From positions 290,278 to 354,277 of the forward strand of contig JAFFTF010000005.1 in the NCBI GenBank assembly GCA_022803075.1: 64,000 bases of DNA, in the 5' to 3' direction. The notes below the pieces were generated by a model. It was not told where the DNA came from and made no database searches. It saw nothing but the letters and a program-made list of their open reading frames with translations. This document shows positions 8,931-17,323 of the stretch, one piece after another (positions within the stretch are counted from its first letter, which is position 1; each line of letters begins with the position of its first letter). Both the position numbers and the translations under genes were made by a program. Source of the stretch: Micrococcales bacterium 31B (GTDB lineage: Bacteria > Actinomycetota > Actinomycetes > Actinomycetales > Dermabacteraceae).

Positions 8931-9953
8931 CTAGGCCCGGTCGATGTAGCGCGAGACGTAGGTGGCTACGGCCCGCACCGCAGAGATGTTCAGTGGATAG
9001 TTCATGCGGGTGGGGCCCAGCACCCCCATGCGCGTGAGCGGCTGTTCCCCGGCGGCGTAACCGGTCGCGACCAGCGAGGTACCGACGAGACCCTCGTGGG
9101 TCACCTCGTGGCCGATCAGCACGCTCGTTTCACCGGCCTCGTGCACCATGTTGTGCAGGAGGCGCAGCAAGACCACCTGCTCTTCGATCGCGTCGAGCAC
9201 CGAATCGAGGGTTTGCACGAAGTCGGCGCCCGAACGCGCGAGGTTCGCGCGGCCCGCGAGCACGATGCGGTCTTGGCGCTTGGCCTCGCACACCTGGTGC
9301 AGGGCCGCCAGTACGGGGCCCACCCGCTGGGCTACGGCCTGCGGCAACAGCTCGGGGACGCCCGGGAGGGCAGTGACCGCGTCGGTCACGCGCAGGCCGT
9401 GCAACGTTTCGTTCAGCCGCTGCTTGATGAGGGCGAGGTCGGCTTCGTTGAGTTCGGCGTCGACCGCTACCGTCTTCTGATCGACCTGGCCCGAATCGGT
9501 GATCAGCACGAGCATCACGAGGCCGGGTCGCATCGACACCACCTCAAGGTGGTGCACGCGGGCCTGCGCGAGGCTCGGGTACTGCACGACCGCGACCTGA
9601 TGGGTGAGGTTGGCGAGGATCCGCACGGCCCGCTCGAGCAGGTCGTCGAGGTCATCGGCCCCCTCCATGAGAGTGGTCATGGCGCGCCGCTCCGCCTCGC
9701 TGAGGCGCTTGACGTCGCCCAGGTGGTTGACGAATGACCGATAGCCCGCGTCGGTGGGGATGCGGCCGGCGCTCGTGTGAGGCTGGGTGATCAGCCCCTC
9801 CTCTTCGAGCTGCGCCATGTCATTGCGAATCGTCGCCGGGGAGACGCCCAGGTTGTGCCGCTCCCCCACGTGCTTCGAGGCGACGGGTTCGCGAGTCTGC
9901 ACGTAATCGGTGACGATGGCGCGCAGGATCTCGAGTCGGCGTTCGTCGCTCAC
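8931..9953 (-). CDS. hrcA: Heat-inducible transcriptional repressor HrcA
   Basis: Repressor of class I heat-shock genes that binds CIRCE elements and is kept active by GroEL. The N-terminal winged helix contains the DNA-recognition segment GVSPATIRNDMAQLEEEGLITQPHTSAGRIPTDAGYR in pieces near residues 35-70 (key residues S-P-A-T-I-R-N-D-M). The GAF-like central domain (VVQYPSLAQARVHHLEVVSM) and C terminus with VLIGHE near residue 285 and GVLGPTRMNYP follow. Length is 340 residues, normal. It starts with GTG, with a CIRCE-like element 28 bp upstream, so it is probably autoregulated together with dnaJ. Confidence 0.96.
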   Translation of the reverse strand: MSDERRLEILRAIVTDYVQTREPVASKHVGERHNLGVSPATIRNDMAQLEEEGLITQPHTSAGRIPTDAGYRSFVNHLGDVKRLSEAERRAMTTLMEGADDLDDLLERAVRILANLTHQVAVVQYPSLAQARVHHLEVVSMRPGLVMLVLITDSGQVDQKTVAVDAELNEADLALIKQRLNETLHGLRVTDAVTALPGVPELLPQAVAQRVGPVLAALHQVCEAKRQDRIVLAGRANLARSGADFVQTLDSVLDAIEEQVVLLRLLHNMVHEAGETSVLIGHEVTHEGLVGTSLVATGYAAGEQPLTRMGVLGPTRMNYPLNISAVRAVATYVSRYIDRA

Positions 9954-9980
9954 TGTGCCTCCCTCACGAGCCCGGTTGAT

Positions 9981-10007
9981 TTAGCACTCTCCATAATAGA
10001 CTGCTAA
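9981..10007. promoter_or_regulatory. CIRCE operator upstream of hrcA
   Basis: The sequence TTAGCACTC (9981-9989), a 9-base spacer and GACTGCTAA (9999-10007) matches the CIRCE consensus TTAGCACTC-N9-GAGTGCTAA with one mismatch in the right arm. It sits 28 bp upstream of the hrcA GTG and 95 bp upstream of the divergent DUF3097 start, so it could affect both, but HrcA autoregulation is the established role. Confidence 0.88.
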
Positions 10008-10101
10008 TGCGCCGGTGGCGGTCAGCGTTCGCTGGCGGCACGAAACTGGTCGCACAGCGCGCCCCCACCGCACGGGGCCGCCCCCGCGTTACCGTGGTGG
10101 C

Positions 10102-10995
10102 GTGACTCGAACCAACCCCCCAGAATACTTTGACCGCTACGGCCGGGACGTGCTCGGCGGTAGTTCCCCCGCCCCCCACCGGCCCCGCCTGCGCACCTCA
10201 CGCGAGGTGGCCGCCGAGCGCGACCTCGTGGTCGAGGACGCCGAGACGGGCTGGGTTGGCGCGATCGTGCGGTGCGAGAAAATCGGCGGCATGCACGTCG
10301 TGGGGCTCGAGGACCGCCGGGGGCGCGTCAAATCTTTTCAGCTTGGCCCGGGCTTCTTGCTCGACGGCGAGCCGGTGATCTTGACGGCGCCGCGCCCGCA
10401 GCCAGCGGCGGCGACGCAGGGGCCCGCCCGCACGGCGTCCGGATCGCGAGCCGTTCTCGGCGCGAAGGCGCGCGTGGCGATTGGCTCCCGCATCTGGGTC
10501 GAGGGCAAGCACGACGCCGAGTTAGTGGAGCGCGTGTGGGGCGATGATCTGCGGGTCGAGGGTGTGGTGGTCGAGCTGCTGGACGGAGCCGATCACCTCG
10601 CCGAGCGGCTCGACGAGTTTGGCCCCGAGCCCGGGCGCCGCGTGGGCGTGCTGCTCGACCACCTCGTGGCGGGCTCGAAGGAGACCCGCCTGGCTGAGGC
10701 GATCACGAGTGACCGGCGGTATCGAGGTCTCGTGCACATCGTCGGTCACCCGTACATTGACATCTGGCAGGCCGTGAAGCCCGAGCGGGTGGGGATAGCG
10801 GCGTGGCCCGAAGTGCCTCGCGGGGAGGACTTCAAGCAGGGCACCCTGAAGCGGCTCGGGCAGCCGCACGGGACGCACGCGCACGTCGCGGCTGCGTGGC
10901 AGGCCATTTTGGGCCGGGTGCGGTCTTATCAGGATCTCGAGCCGGCCCTGCTGGGCAGGGTCGAGGAGCTCATTGACTTTGTGACCGCTGCATAG
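10102..10995 (+). CDS. DUF3097 family protein
   Basis: A 297-residue protein of the actinobacterial DUF3097 family; function unknown. The start is taken at the GTG giving MTRTNPPEYFDRYGRDVL, because family members begin close to a YGRDVL motif; the frame stays open another 29 codons upstream but this part is low-complexity. The N-terminal half has a small beta domain (ERDLVVEDAETGWVGAIVRCEK). The C-terminal half, from SRIWVEGKHDAELVERVWGD near residue 135, looks TOPRIM-like: VEGKHDAEL, then VGVLLDHLVAGSKE and VGHPYIDIWQAVKP. TOPRIM similarity suggests nucleic-acid metabolism; this is inference. The gene is divergent from hrcA and its GTG may be near the transcription start. Confidence 0.85.
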   Translation: MTRTNPPEYFDRYGRDVLGGSSPAPHRPRLRTSREVAAERDLVVEDAETGWVGAIVRCEKIGGMHVVGLEDRRGRVKSFQLGPGFLLDGEPVILTAPRPQPAAATQGPARTASGSRAVLGAKARVAIGSRIWVEGKHDAELVERVWGDDLRVEGVVVELLDGADHLAERLDEFGPEPGRRVGVLLDHLVAGSKETRLAEAITSDRRYRGLVHIVGHPYIDIWQAVKPERVGIAAWPEVPRGEDFKQGTLKRLGQPHGTHAHVAAAWQAILGRVRSYQDLEPALLGRVEELIDFVTAA

Positions 10996-11144
10996 TTCAT
11001 CTTTCGACGCGCAATTTACGCTTAGTAGTTATGCATTACGAGTAGTAATTATTGGTCGAGGTTGAGTTGCCGCTGACTTGAAGCTGCGTTACTCATTTTC
11101 CTCCGACACGCGCAACGCCCCGGCGTTTCGTCGACAGGACCATC

Positions 11145-12579
11145 GTGGCACCTCGCAGACAACCCTCAACCCTTGCCGCGATCGCGGTGCTCACCGCCGC
11201 GGCGCTCGGCCTCGCGGGATGCAGCTCGTCAGAATCCGAAGATCACGCCCGCCGCCTCGGCCGCACGGACCGCCGACACCACCAGCGTGCCCGCCACCGG
11301 CGCCGCGACGGGCCCCAATGCCGGTGGCACCTTCTCGTATAGCTTCGACTACGGCGTCGTGAAGGCCAGCGACCACGGCGACCGCTTCGCCAACGACTTT
11401 CTGACCCGCATCGACGCGACCGTCGGGATCCCCGCGGGCGACCAGCCCCGGCCGGTCGTCTTCATCGTGCACGGCACCTACCCCGAGTGCATCGACAAGG
11501 AGTCGGCCCCGTACCTCACCTCGAGCGACGACACCTTTGACTGGGCCGCGGTGTGCGTTCCGCCCGAAGGGTCTGCTGCGTGCGAGGGCGACAGCGAGAG
11601 CGACAGCGAGAGCGACAGCGTCGACACCGGCCCCACGTGGGTGCGCTACAACAATGGCTTCAGCTGCCTCGTCAACTCCCTGCGACAGGTTGGCTTCGTC
11701 ACGGTCTCGATCGACTCCGGCGCCGTCAACGCCAACTTCATCGGCGAATCCGGCGGCAGCAGCGTCGAATACGAATACCTCATCGAGACACACCGCAAAC
11801 TGCTCAACGACTTCGCGACAGGCAAGACCCACGGCCTCACGCTGCCCGCCAACGCCGCCACGGTGCTCGGCAGCAAGCAGTACGCGATCGTCGGTCACTC
11901 CACGGGCGGCGGATTCGCGCTCCAACAGGGGGCAACCAACCTCGACCCCAACCTCTTCGCAGCCGTCGGCTTGCAGGCCTCCCTGCTCGGCGTCCCCGAG
12001 GAGGCCGCGAAGCGGACCGACCTGCGCCCGACGCCCACGCTCGCCCTCTTCGGCACGTGCGACGAACAGATCTCCGCGACCGACTACCCCGACGTCATGA
12101 AGGGCTGGGTCGACGCGTTCTCCACCTGGCCGGTCTCGGCGTTCTCACTTCAGGGTGCCACCCACTTCGGCGTGAACTCGTTCACGAACCAGGCCGATAT
12201 TCTCGCGCAGTCCCGCGGCTACGAGGGCTGCGGAGGCGACGGCGGCATCCTCGCCCCCGAGCAGATACAGGCCGGCTACGCCGCCGCGGTCACGACCTTT
12301 CTGCAGCAAGCCGAGCAGGCCACCGGCAGCGACTACACGCTGGCCACCAACTCCGCGCTCACCTACGTGGATGTCGCCCTGCAGAACGTCAAGGTGACAA
12401 AAACACCCGGCGACCTGCCCGCGCTCGACTACAGCGTCCCCGAACTCCAGGTCGTGAGTGAGCAGTTGCTCTCGCCCTGGGATCCCAAGGCCAAGCCCCT
12501 CACAGGGTCACCTCGGCTAACCGAGCCACCGCATAAACCGGACGCCCCGCTGGTACGTACCAGCGGGCGTCCGGTCTGA
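11145..12579 (+). CDS. Secreted alpha/beta-hydrolase (lipase-like) lipoprotein, frameshifted near the N terminus
   Basis: An exported hydrolase split across two reading frames. From the GTG at 11145 one frame encodes a lipoprotein signal peptide with lipobox LGLAGC (STLAAIAVLTAAALGLAGCS). The mature protein continues in the +1 frame from about 11240 (TPAASAARTADTTSVP onward). Exactly one surplus base near 11235-11255 would restore one ~477-residue protein. The hydrolase part has VVFIVHGTYPE (oxyanion strand), nucleophile elbow GHSTGGG, FGTCDEQIS (acid) and GATHFG (His). This is a complete alpha/beta-hydrolase triad like triacylglycerol lipases or PHB-depolymerase-type esterases. A loop holds DSESDSESDSVD. 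The last ~12 codons run into a strong hairpin. It is either a recent pseudogene, a sequencing error, or less likely programmed shifting. Confidence 0.75.
12538..12574. terminator. Bidirectional hairpin terminator between convergent genes
   Basis: Arms CCGGACGCCCCGCTGGTAC (12538-12556) and GTACCAGCGGGCGTCCGG (12557-12574) pair over 18 bp with a single bulged C and meet at the symmetric GGTACGTACC. There is no strong T run on either side. It overlaps the end of the hydrolase reading frame and faces the convergent membrane-protein gene ending at 12617. Confidence 0.7.
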
Positions 12580-12616
12580 GGGGGGTCTGAGGGGGCGGTC
12601 AGCGCGTGCGCGTCGA

Positions 12617-13954
12617 CTACTGCGCGCGCTGCAAGATGTCGCGCACGAAATCGGTGCGCTTGGCGCCGCGCAGCGCCGTCGTGGCCACCATGCACAGCCA
12701 CACCGGATACGTGATCACCGTGCTGAGCAACGAGAAGCCGAGCGCGACTGCCATGCCCGCACCCAGGCCACCGGCCATGGCGACGCCGCCGCCGATGAGC
12801 GCGCCGAGCACTCCGAAGCCCACGAGACCACCGATGACGAGTACGGCGAACCACATCAGGAGGCCCAGCACCGAGGCCATGTTGCCGACCGCCACCGAGA
12901 ACGGGCGCGTGAAGGCGCGGCGCAGGCCAAGACCTTCGGCGACGATCAGGTAGCCGGCAAAGATCATGAACAAACTGTAGATCGTCGACAGCGTCTGCAG
13001 GCTCGTGAAGAGTTGCAGCAACACATTGACGAGGCCGATCACCGTGATCGGGACGGCAAACTTGAACGTCAACATCTCACGCATCGTCACGCTGCCCACG
13101 CGGGCGAGGCTCACGAGACCGTTCGTGAACGGAATCGAACCGATCACGAGCAACAGCGACGAGAGCATCATTTGCATGGCCGAGGGTGCGACGGCGAGCA
13201 GGTCTTCTACGAGCGTTGTCTGCATCTCGATGGAGTCCGTTGCCGCCGCCAGGTTGGTCTGCGTCATCGTGTCGATCATGTTGGGGACCGACAGCGCAAT
13301 CGGCAGATTCGGTAGGGCCACGAAGAGCAGAAACGCAATAGTCAGGGGCCCAGCGGCACGCCGCCACAGGCCCCAGCCGCGACCCCACATGGCACCCAAC
13401 GTGTTCAGGCCGAGCCAGTTATTGGCGGCGGTGGGCCGCACCGGGGCGGGGCGCTGCGGGTCCGGCTGGTACCAGGGGGCGTCCATGAGGCCCGCCTCGA
13501 CATCGTCGACGGCACCCGTGCGAGGGCCGACCCGCAGGTACTCCGGCGGCAGGGCGTCCGAATACGGGTGCTGCAACGTGGGCTCGCGGTGCGGCCCGGG
13601 CCCGCCCGGCGCTCCGGGAAACTGACCCTGGGGCTGCTGGGGCTGTTGGGGCTGCTGGGGCTGTTGCCCTTGCTGGGGGGTTTGGCCTTGCTGAGGGGTT
13701 TGCCCTTGCTGAGGGGTTTGCCCTTGCTGAGGGGTTTGCCCTTGCTGGGGGGTCTGCCCATGATGAGGGGTTTGGCCGCCATCACGCGCCGCCGCCTCGC
13801 GCGAGGAGTCACCCGCGCCGTCACCCGCGTCTCCCCCCATGCCCTCGGGGGCTGGCAGGCCGTACATACCCGCGTACGGGTTCGGCCTACGCCTCGGCGT
13901 CGAGTCGGGCTGCGAAGGCTCCCCTGGCTGCCCGTACTCCGGATGATTCGACAT
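12617..13954 (-). CDS. Multi-pass membrane protein with Gln/Pro repeat N-terminal tail
   Basis: A 445-residue protein of unknown function. Residues 1-160 are hydrophilic and disordered: NPYAGMYGLPAPEG, then about six GQTPQQ hexapeptides and a (QQP)n tract near residues 60-105, ending at ALPPEYLRVGPR. From residue ~175 there are about six hydrophobic segments (PLTIAFLLFVALPNLPIAL, MQMMLSSLLLVIGSIPF, LTFKFAVPITVIGLVNVLL, TLSTIYSLFMIFAGYLIVAEG, VLGLLMWFAVLVIGGLVGFG and others). The pattern resembles actinobacterial YckC/DUF7847-like or glycerophosphodiesterase membrane-domain proteins, but no catalytic motif is visible. It is 80 bp downstream of hemW on the same strand and may be cotranscribed. 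Confidence 0.8.
   Translation of the reverse strand: MSNHPEYGQPGEPSQPDSTPRRRPNPYAGMYGLPAPEGMGGDAGDGAGDSSREAAARDGGQTPHHGQTPQQGQTPQQGQTPQQGQTPQQGQTPQQGQQPQQPQQPQQPQGQFPGAPGGPGPHREPTLQHPYSDALPPEYLRVGPRTGAVDDVEAGLMDAPWYQPDPQRPAPVRPTAANNWLGLNTLGAMWGRGWGLWRRAAGPLTIAFLLFVALPNLPIALSVPNMIDTMTQTNLAAATDSIEMQTTLVEDLLAVAPSAMQMMLSSLLLVIGSIPFTNGLVSLARVGSVTMREMLTFKFAVPITVIGLVNVLLQLFTSLQTLSTIYSLFMIFAGYLIVAEGLGLRRAFTRPFSVAVGNMASVLGLLMWFAVLVIGGLVGFGVLGALIGGGVAMAGGLGAGMAVALGFSLLSTVITYPVWLCMVATTALRGAKRTDFVRDILQRAQ
13665..13770. repeat. 18-bp tandem repeat encoding GQTPQQ
   Basis: About six copies of an 18-bp unit (core CCTTGCTGAGGGGTTTG on the plus strand) lie in frame inside the membrane-protein gene, next to a degenerate CTG-rich triplet tract (13625-13665) encoding Gln-Gln-Pro. 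Copies are nearly identical, which suggests recent expansion by slippage or unequal exchange. Confidence 0.9.
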
Positions 13955-14035
13955 GTCGACCCTTCTCTACTTAACACTTCACTGGGTACAACGCAGCACG
14001 GCCGCAAAAGTTCGCGAGCCGCCGCGGCGGCGCCC

Positions 14036-15250
14036 CTACACGATATCCCGGACGATCGCGTCGGCCAGTAGCCGGCCGCGCCCGGTCAGCACCACGCGCC
14101 CCGCGAGGAGGGCGCGACCGTCGACGCAGCCGTCGGCCACGTGCACCGCGAGACGCTGGCGACCAGCAGAACTCAGCACCAAGGCGTCCAGACCCTCGCG
14201 CAGGCGAATACCCAGCAGCACCCGCTCGAGGTGCTGCGCCTCGGCGTCCAGCACCTCGCCGTCCGCGATGGGCAGGGTGCCCTGGGCGAGGGCCTGCGCA
14301 TAGGTCGACGGATGCTTCACGTTCCAAAACCGCGAACCACCCACGTGCGAGTGCGCTCCCGGCCCCACGCCCCACCACTGCACATTGCGCCAGTACGCGA
14401 GGTTGTGCCGGCAGCGCGTCGACTCCCCACGCGACCAGTTTGAAATCTCATACCAGTCGTAACCCGCCTCGCCCAGCAGGGCATCGGCCAGTTCGTACTT
14501 GGCGGCCTGGTCGTCCAGGTCGGGCAGCGAGATGACGCCCTGCCGTACCTGCCGCGCCAGGCGCGTGCCGGGCTCCACCACGAGCGCGTACGCGCTCACG
14601 TGGTCGGGTTCGAGGTCGATAACCTCGCGCAGCGAGGCCCGCCAATCGTCGAGCGACTCCCCCGGCGTGCCGTAGATCAGGTCGAGGCTCACCTGCATTC
14701 CCAGGGCCTTCGCCTGCCGCACCGCCTCGGCAACGCGCCGCGGATCGTGCGTGCGCTCGAGCGTCGCCAGCACGTGCGGCACCGCGGACTGCATGCCCAG
14801 CGAGACGCGCGTGAACCCGCCTCGCGCGAGGGCCTCCAGGTACTCGGCGTCGACGCTATCGGGGTTCGCCTCGGTCGTCACCTCGGCGCCCGCAGCGAGC
14901 CCGAAGTGCGTGCGCACGCCCTCCAGCATGGTCACGAGGTCGGCGGCCGGCAGCAGCGTCGGCGTGCCGCCGCCGAAAAAAACCGTGGACGCCGGGGCCA
15001 CCGGGCCTCCGGAGCGTCCGGCACCCACGTGGCCCGCCGCGAGCCGCATCTCGGCCACGGCATGCGCCGCATATTCAAGCCGCGAACCGCCCCCGCCCAG
15101 CTCGGCCGCGGTGTACGTGTTGAAGTCGCAATACCCGCAGCGCACGGCGCAAAAGGGTACATGCAGGTACACGCTGAAGGGGTACGCGCTCGGCGCGGGC
15201 ACTTCAAACTCGGGGTTCACGCCGCGGGGCGTGGCGAGCAGCTGCGTCAC
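14036..15250 (-). CDS. hemW: Radical SAM heme chaperone HemW
   Basis: HemW (formerly called oxygen-independent coproporphyrinogen oxidase-like) is a radical SAM protein that delivers heme to target proteins. The [4Fe-4S] motif is [18 protein letters not shown] near residue 35, the CxxxCxxC signature followed by Phe and Asn as in Hem[12 protein letters not shown] and [21 protein letters not shown] are characteristic radical SAM strands, and [18 protein letters not shown] lies further on. Length is 404 residues, normal. It starts with a GTG that overlaps the lepA stop (GTGA). Confidence 0.96.
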   Translation of the reverse strand: MTQLLATPRGVNPEFEVPAPSAYPFSVYLHVPFCAVRCGYCDFNTYTAAELGGGGSRLEYAAHAVAEMRLAAGHVGAGRSGGPVAPASTVFFGGGTPTLLPAADLVTMLEGVRTHFGLAAGAEVTTEANPDSVDAEYLEALARGGFTRVSLGMQSAVPHVLATLERTHDPRRVAEAVRQAKALGMQVSLDLIYGTPGESLDDWRASLREVIDLEPDHVSAYALVVEPGTRLARQVRQGVISLPDLDDQAAKYELADALLGEAGYDWYEISNWSRGESTRCRHNLAYWRNVQWWGVGPGAHSHVGGSRFWNVKHPSTYAQALAQGTLPIADGEVLDAEAQHLERVLLGIRLREGLDALVLSSAGRQRLAVHVADGCVDGRALLAGRVVLTGRGRLLADAIVRDIV

Positions 15251-17109
15251 TTGCGCTTGGATTCCTCGCCATCGGAGGACAGCGCCGCGATGAAGGCCTC
15301 CTGCGGCACCTCGACGCGGCCCACCATCTTCATGCGCTTCTTGCCCTCTTTTTGCTTTTCGAGCAGCTTGCGCTTACGGCTGATGTCGCCGCCATAGCAC
15401 TTGGCGAGTACGTCTTTGCGAATCGCGCGAATGTTCTCGCGCGCGATAATGCGCGAACCAATGGCCGCCTGAATCGGCACCTCAAACTGCTGGCGCGGGA
15501 TCAGCTTGCGCAGCTTCTCGGCCATCATGCAGCCATAGTTGTAGGCCTTGTCTTTGTGCACGATCGCGCTGAAGGCGTCCACTGCCTCGCCCTGCAACAG
15601 GATGTCGACCTTCACGAGATCACCCGCGGCCTCGCCCTGGGGTTCGTAGTCGAGCGAGGCGTAGCCACGGGTGCGCGACTTCAGCACATCAAAGAAGTCG
15701 AACACGATCTCGGCCATGGGAATCAGGTAGCGCAGTTCGACGCGGTCCTCGCCGATGTAGTCCATGCCCGTCTGCGTGCCGCGACGCTGCTGGCAGAGCT
15801 CCATGATCGCGCCGATGAACTCGCTCGGGCTGAGGATGGTGCAGCGCACCATGGGCTCGCGCACCTCTTTGATTTTCAGGCTCGGGAACTCGCTCGGGTT
15901 GGTCACCTCGACCTCTTTGCCGTCGTCGAGGGTCACGTTATAAACCACGCTCGGCGCGGTCGCAATGAGGTCTAGGTCGAATTCGCGTTCGAGCCGCTCG
16001 CGCACGATCTCGAGGTGGAGCAGGCCAAGGAACCCGCACCGAAAGCCGAAGCCGAGGGCTGCCGAGTTTTCGGGCTCGTAGATCAGCGCGGCGTCGTTCA
16101 GTTTCAACTTGTCGAGCGCGTCGCGCAGGTCGGGGTAGTCGCTGCCGTCGATGGGGAACAGGCCCGAGAACACCATGGGCTTCGGGTCGGAGTACCCCGA
16201 CAGGGCCTCGGTGGCGGGCTTCTGAAAGGTGGTGACCGTGTCGCCCACCTTCGATTGGCGCACGTCTTTAACGCCCGTGATGAGGTAACCCACCTCGCCG
16301 ACGCCGAGACCCTTGGTGACGATGGGCTCGGGGCTGATGACGCCGATTTCAAGCAGATCGTGCGCGGCCTTGGTCGACATCATTTGAATGCGTTCGCGCG
16401 GGTTTAACTTTCCGTCAATCACGCGCACATAGGTGACGACGCCGCGGTAGGTGTCATAGACCGAATCGAAGATCATGGCGCGGGCCGCGGCGTCCGAGTT
16501 GCCCACGGGGGGCTCGATCTGCGCAACGATCTGGTCGAGCAGTTCGTCGACGCCGACGCCCGTCTTGCCCGACACCCTGAGGCAGTCGGCGGGGTCGCCG
16601 CCAATCAGGTTCGCGAGCTCTTCGGCATACTTTTCGGGTTGCGCCGCGGGCAGGTCGATCTTGTTGAGCACGGGGATGATCTGCAGGTTGTTCTCCATCG
16701 CGAGATAGAGATTCGCGAGGGTCTGCGCCTCAATGCCCTGCGCGGCGTCCACCAGCAGCACGGCACCCTCGCACGCGGCGAGGGAACGCGACACCTCGTA
16801 GGTGAAGTCCACGTGCCCCGGAGTGTCGATCATGTTGAGGGCGTACACGGTGCCGTCGTGTTCCCACGGCATGCGCACGGCCTGCGACTTGATGGTGATG
16901 CCACGCTCGCGCTCAATATCCATGCGGTCGAGGTACTGGGCGCGCATCGCGCGCTCCTCCACCACACCGGTCTTTTGGAGCATGCGGTCGGCGAGCGTCG
17001 ACTTGCCGTGGTCGATGTGCGCGATGATGCAGAAGTTGCGGATCCGCTCGGCCGGAGTGGACGCGGGCTGGATCTGATTCAGCAGGGGGCCATGGGCCAT
17101 TGGTGACAC
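15247..17109 (-). CDS. lepA: Elongation factor 4 (LepA)
   Basis: Ribosome-associated GTPase that assists translation initiation and back-translocation. G1 is AHIDHGKST near residue 35, G2 RERGITI, G3 DTPGHVDF and G4 LNKIDLP. The EF-G-like domains and the LepA-specific C-terminal domain ([16 protein letters not shown]...) are complete. Length is 620 residues, normal. The start used is GTG, with GAGG eight bases upstream; an ATG three codons downstream is the alternative. rpsT, which often neighbours lepA in related genomes, is about 25 kb away here. Confidence 0.97.
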   Translation of the reverse strand: MSPMAHGPLLNQIQPASTPAERIRNFCIIAHIDHGKSTLADRMLQKTGVVEERAMRAQYLDRMDIERERGITIKSQAVRMPWEHDGTVYALNMIDTPGHVDFTYEVSRSLAACEGAVLLVDAAQGIEAQTLANLYLAMENNLQIIPVLNKIDLPAAQPEKYAEELANLIGGDPADCLRVSGKTGVGVDELLDQIVAQIEPPVGNSDAAARAMIFDSVYDTYRGVVTYVRVIDGKLNPRERIQMMSTKAAHDLLEIGVISPEPIVTKGLGVGEVGYLITGVKDVRQSKVGDTVTTFQKPATEALSGYSDPKPMVFSGLFPIDGSDYPDLRDALDKLKLNDAALIYEPENSAALGFGFRCGFLGLLHLEIVRERLEREFDLDLIATAPSVVYNVTLDDGKEVEVTNPSEFPSLKIKEVREPMVRCTILSPSEFIGAIMELCQQRRGTQTGMDYIGEDRVELRYLIPMAEIVFDFFDVLKSRTRGYASLDYEPQGEAAGDLVKVDILLQGEAVDAFSAIVHKDKAYNYGCMMAEKLRKLIPRQQFEVPIQAAIGSRIIARENIRAIRKDVLAKCYGGDISRKRKLLEKQKEGKKRMKMVGRVEVPQEAFIAALSSDGEESKRK

Positions 17110-17323
17110 GAAGGAACCTCAAAAAGCGGCGGGGCGGGCTGCACGGCGTCACGTGGCGCGGCGTGATGGTGCAGCGAGACGCTGACTCACGGCCGCCACA
17201 CCGTTGCCTGAAACGGGGCGCCCAAAGAACTTGACGCTCCATCATCTCATGAGCGGGCACTCCCACCCCAGCGCAAACGCGGGCGGCGGCGTGATCTGTG
17301 TTTACTGCGGCGCAGCGGGCACG

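Noticed and set aside
10015-10101. N-terminal extension of the DUF3097 protein
   Set aside because: The 29 extra codons are Arg/Pro/Gly-rich, overlap the region next to the CIRCE element and do not resemble the family N terminus; GTG at 10102 fits better.
17110-17323. Possible small RNA or gene in the 214-bp gap between lepA and the DUF4407 gene
   Set aside because: No convincing promoter plus terminator pair, no conserved protein motif, and only imperfect GC-rich pairings.
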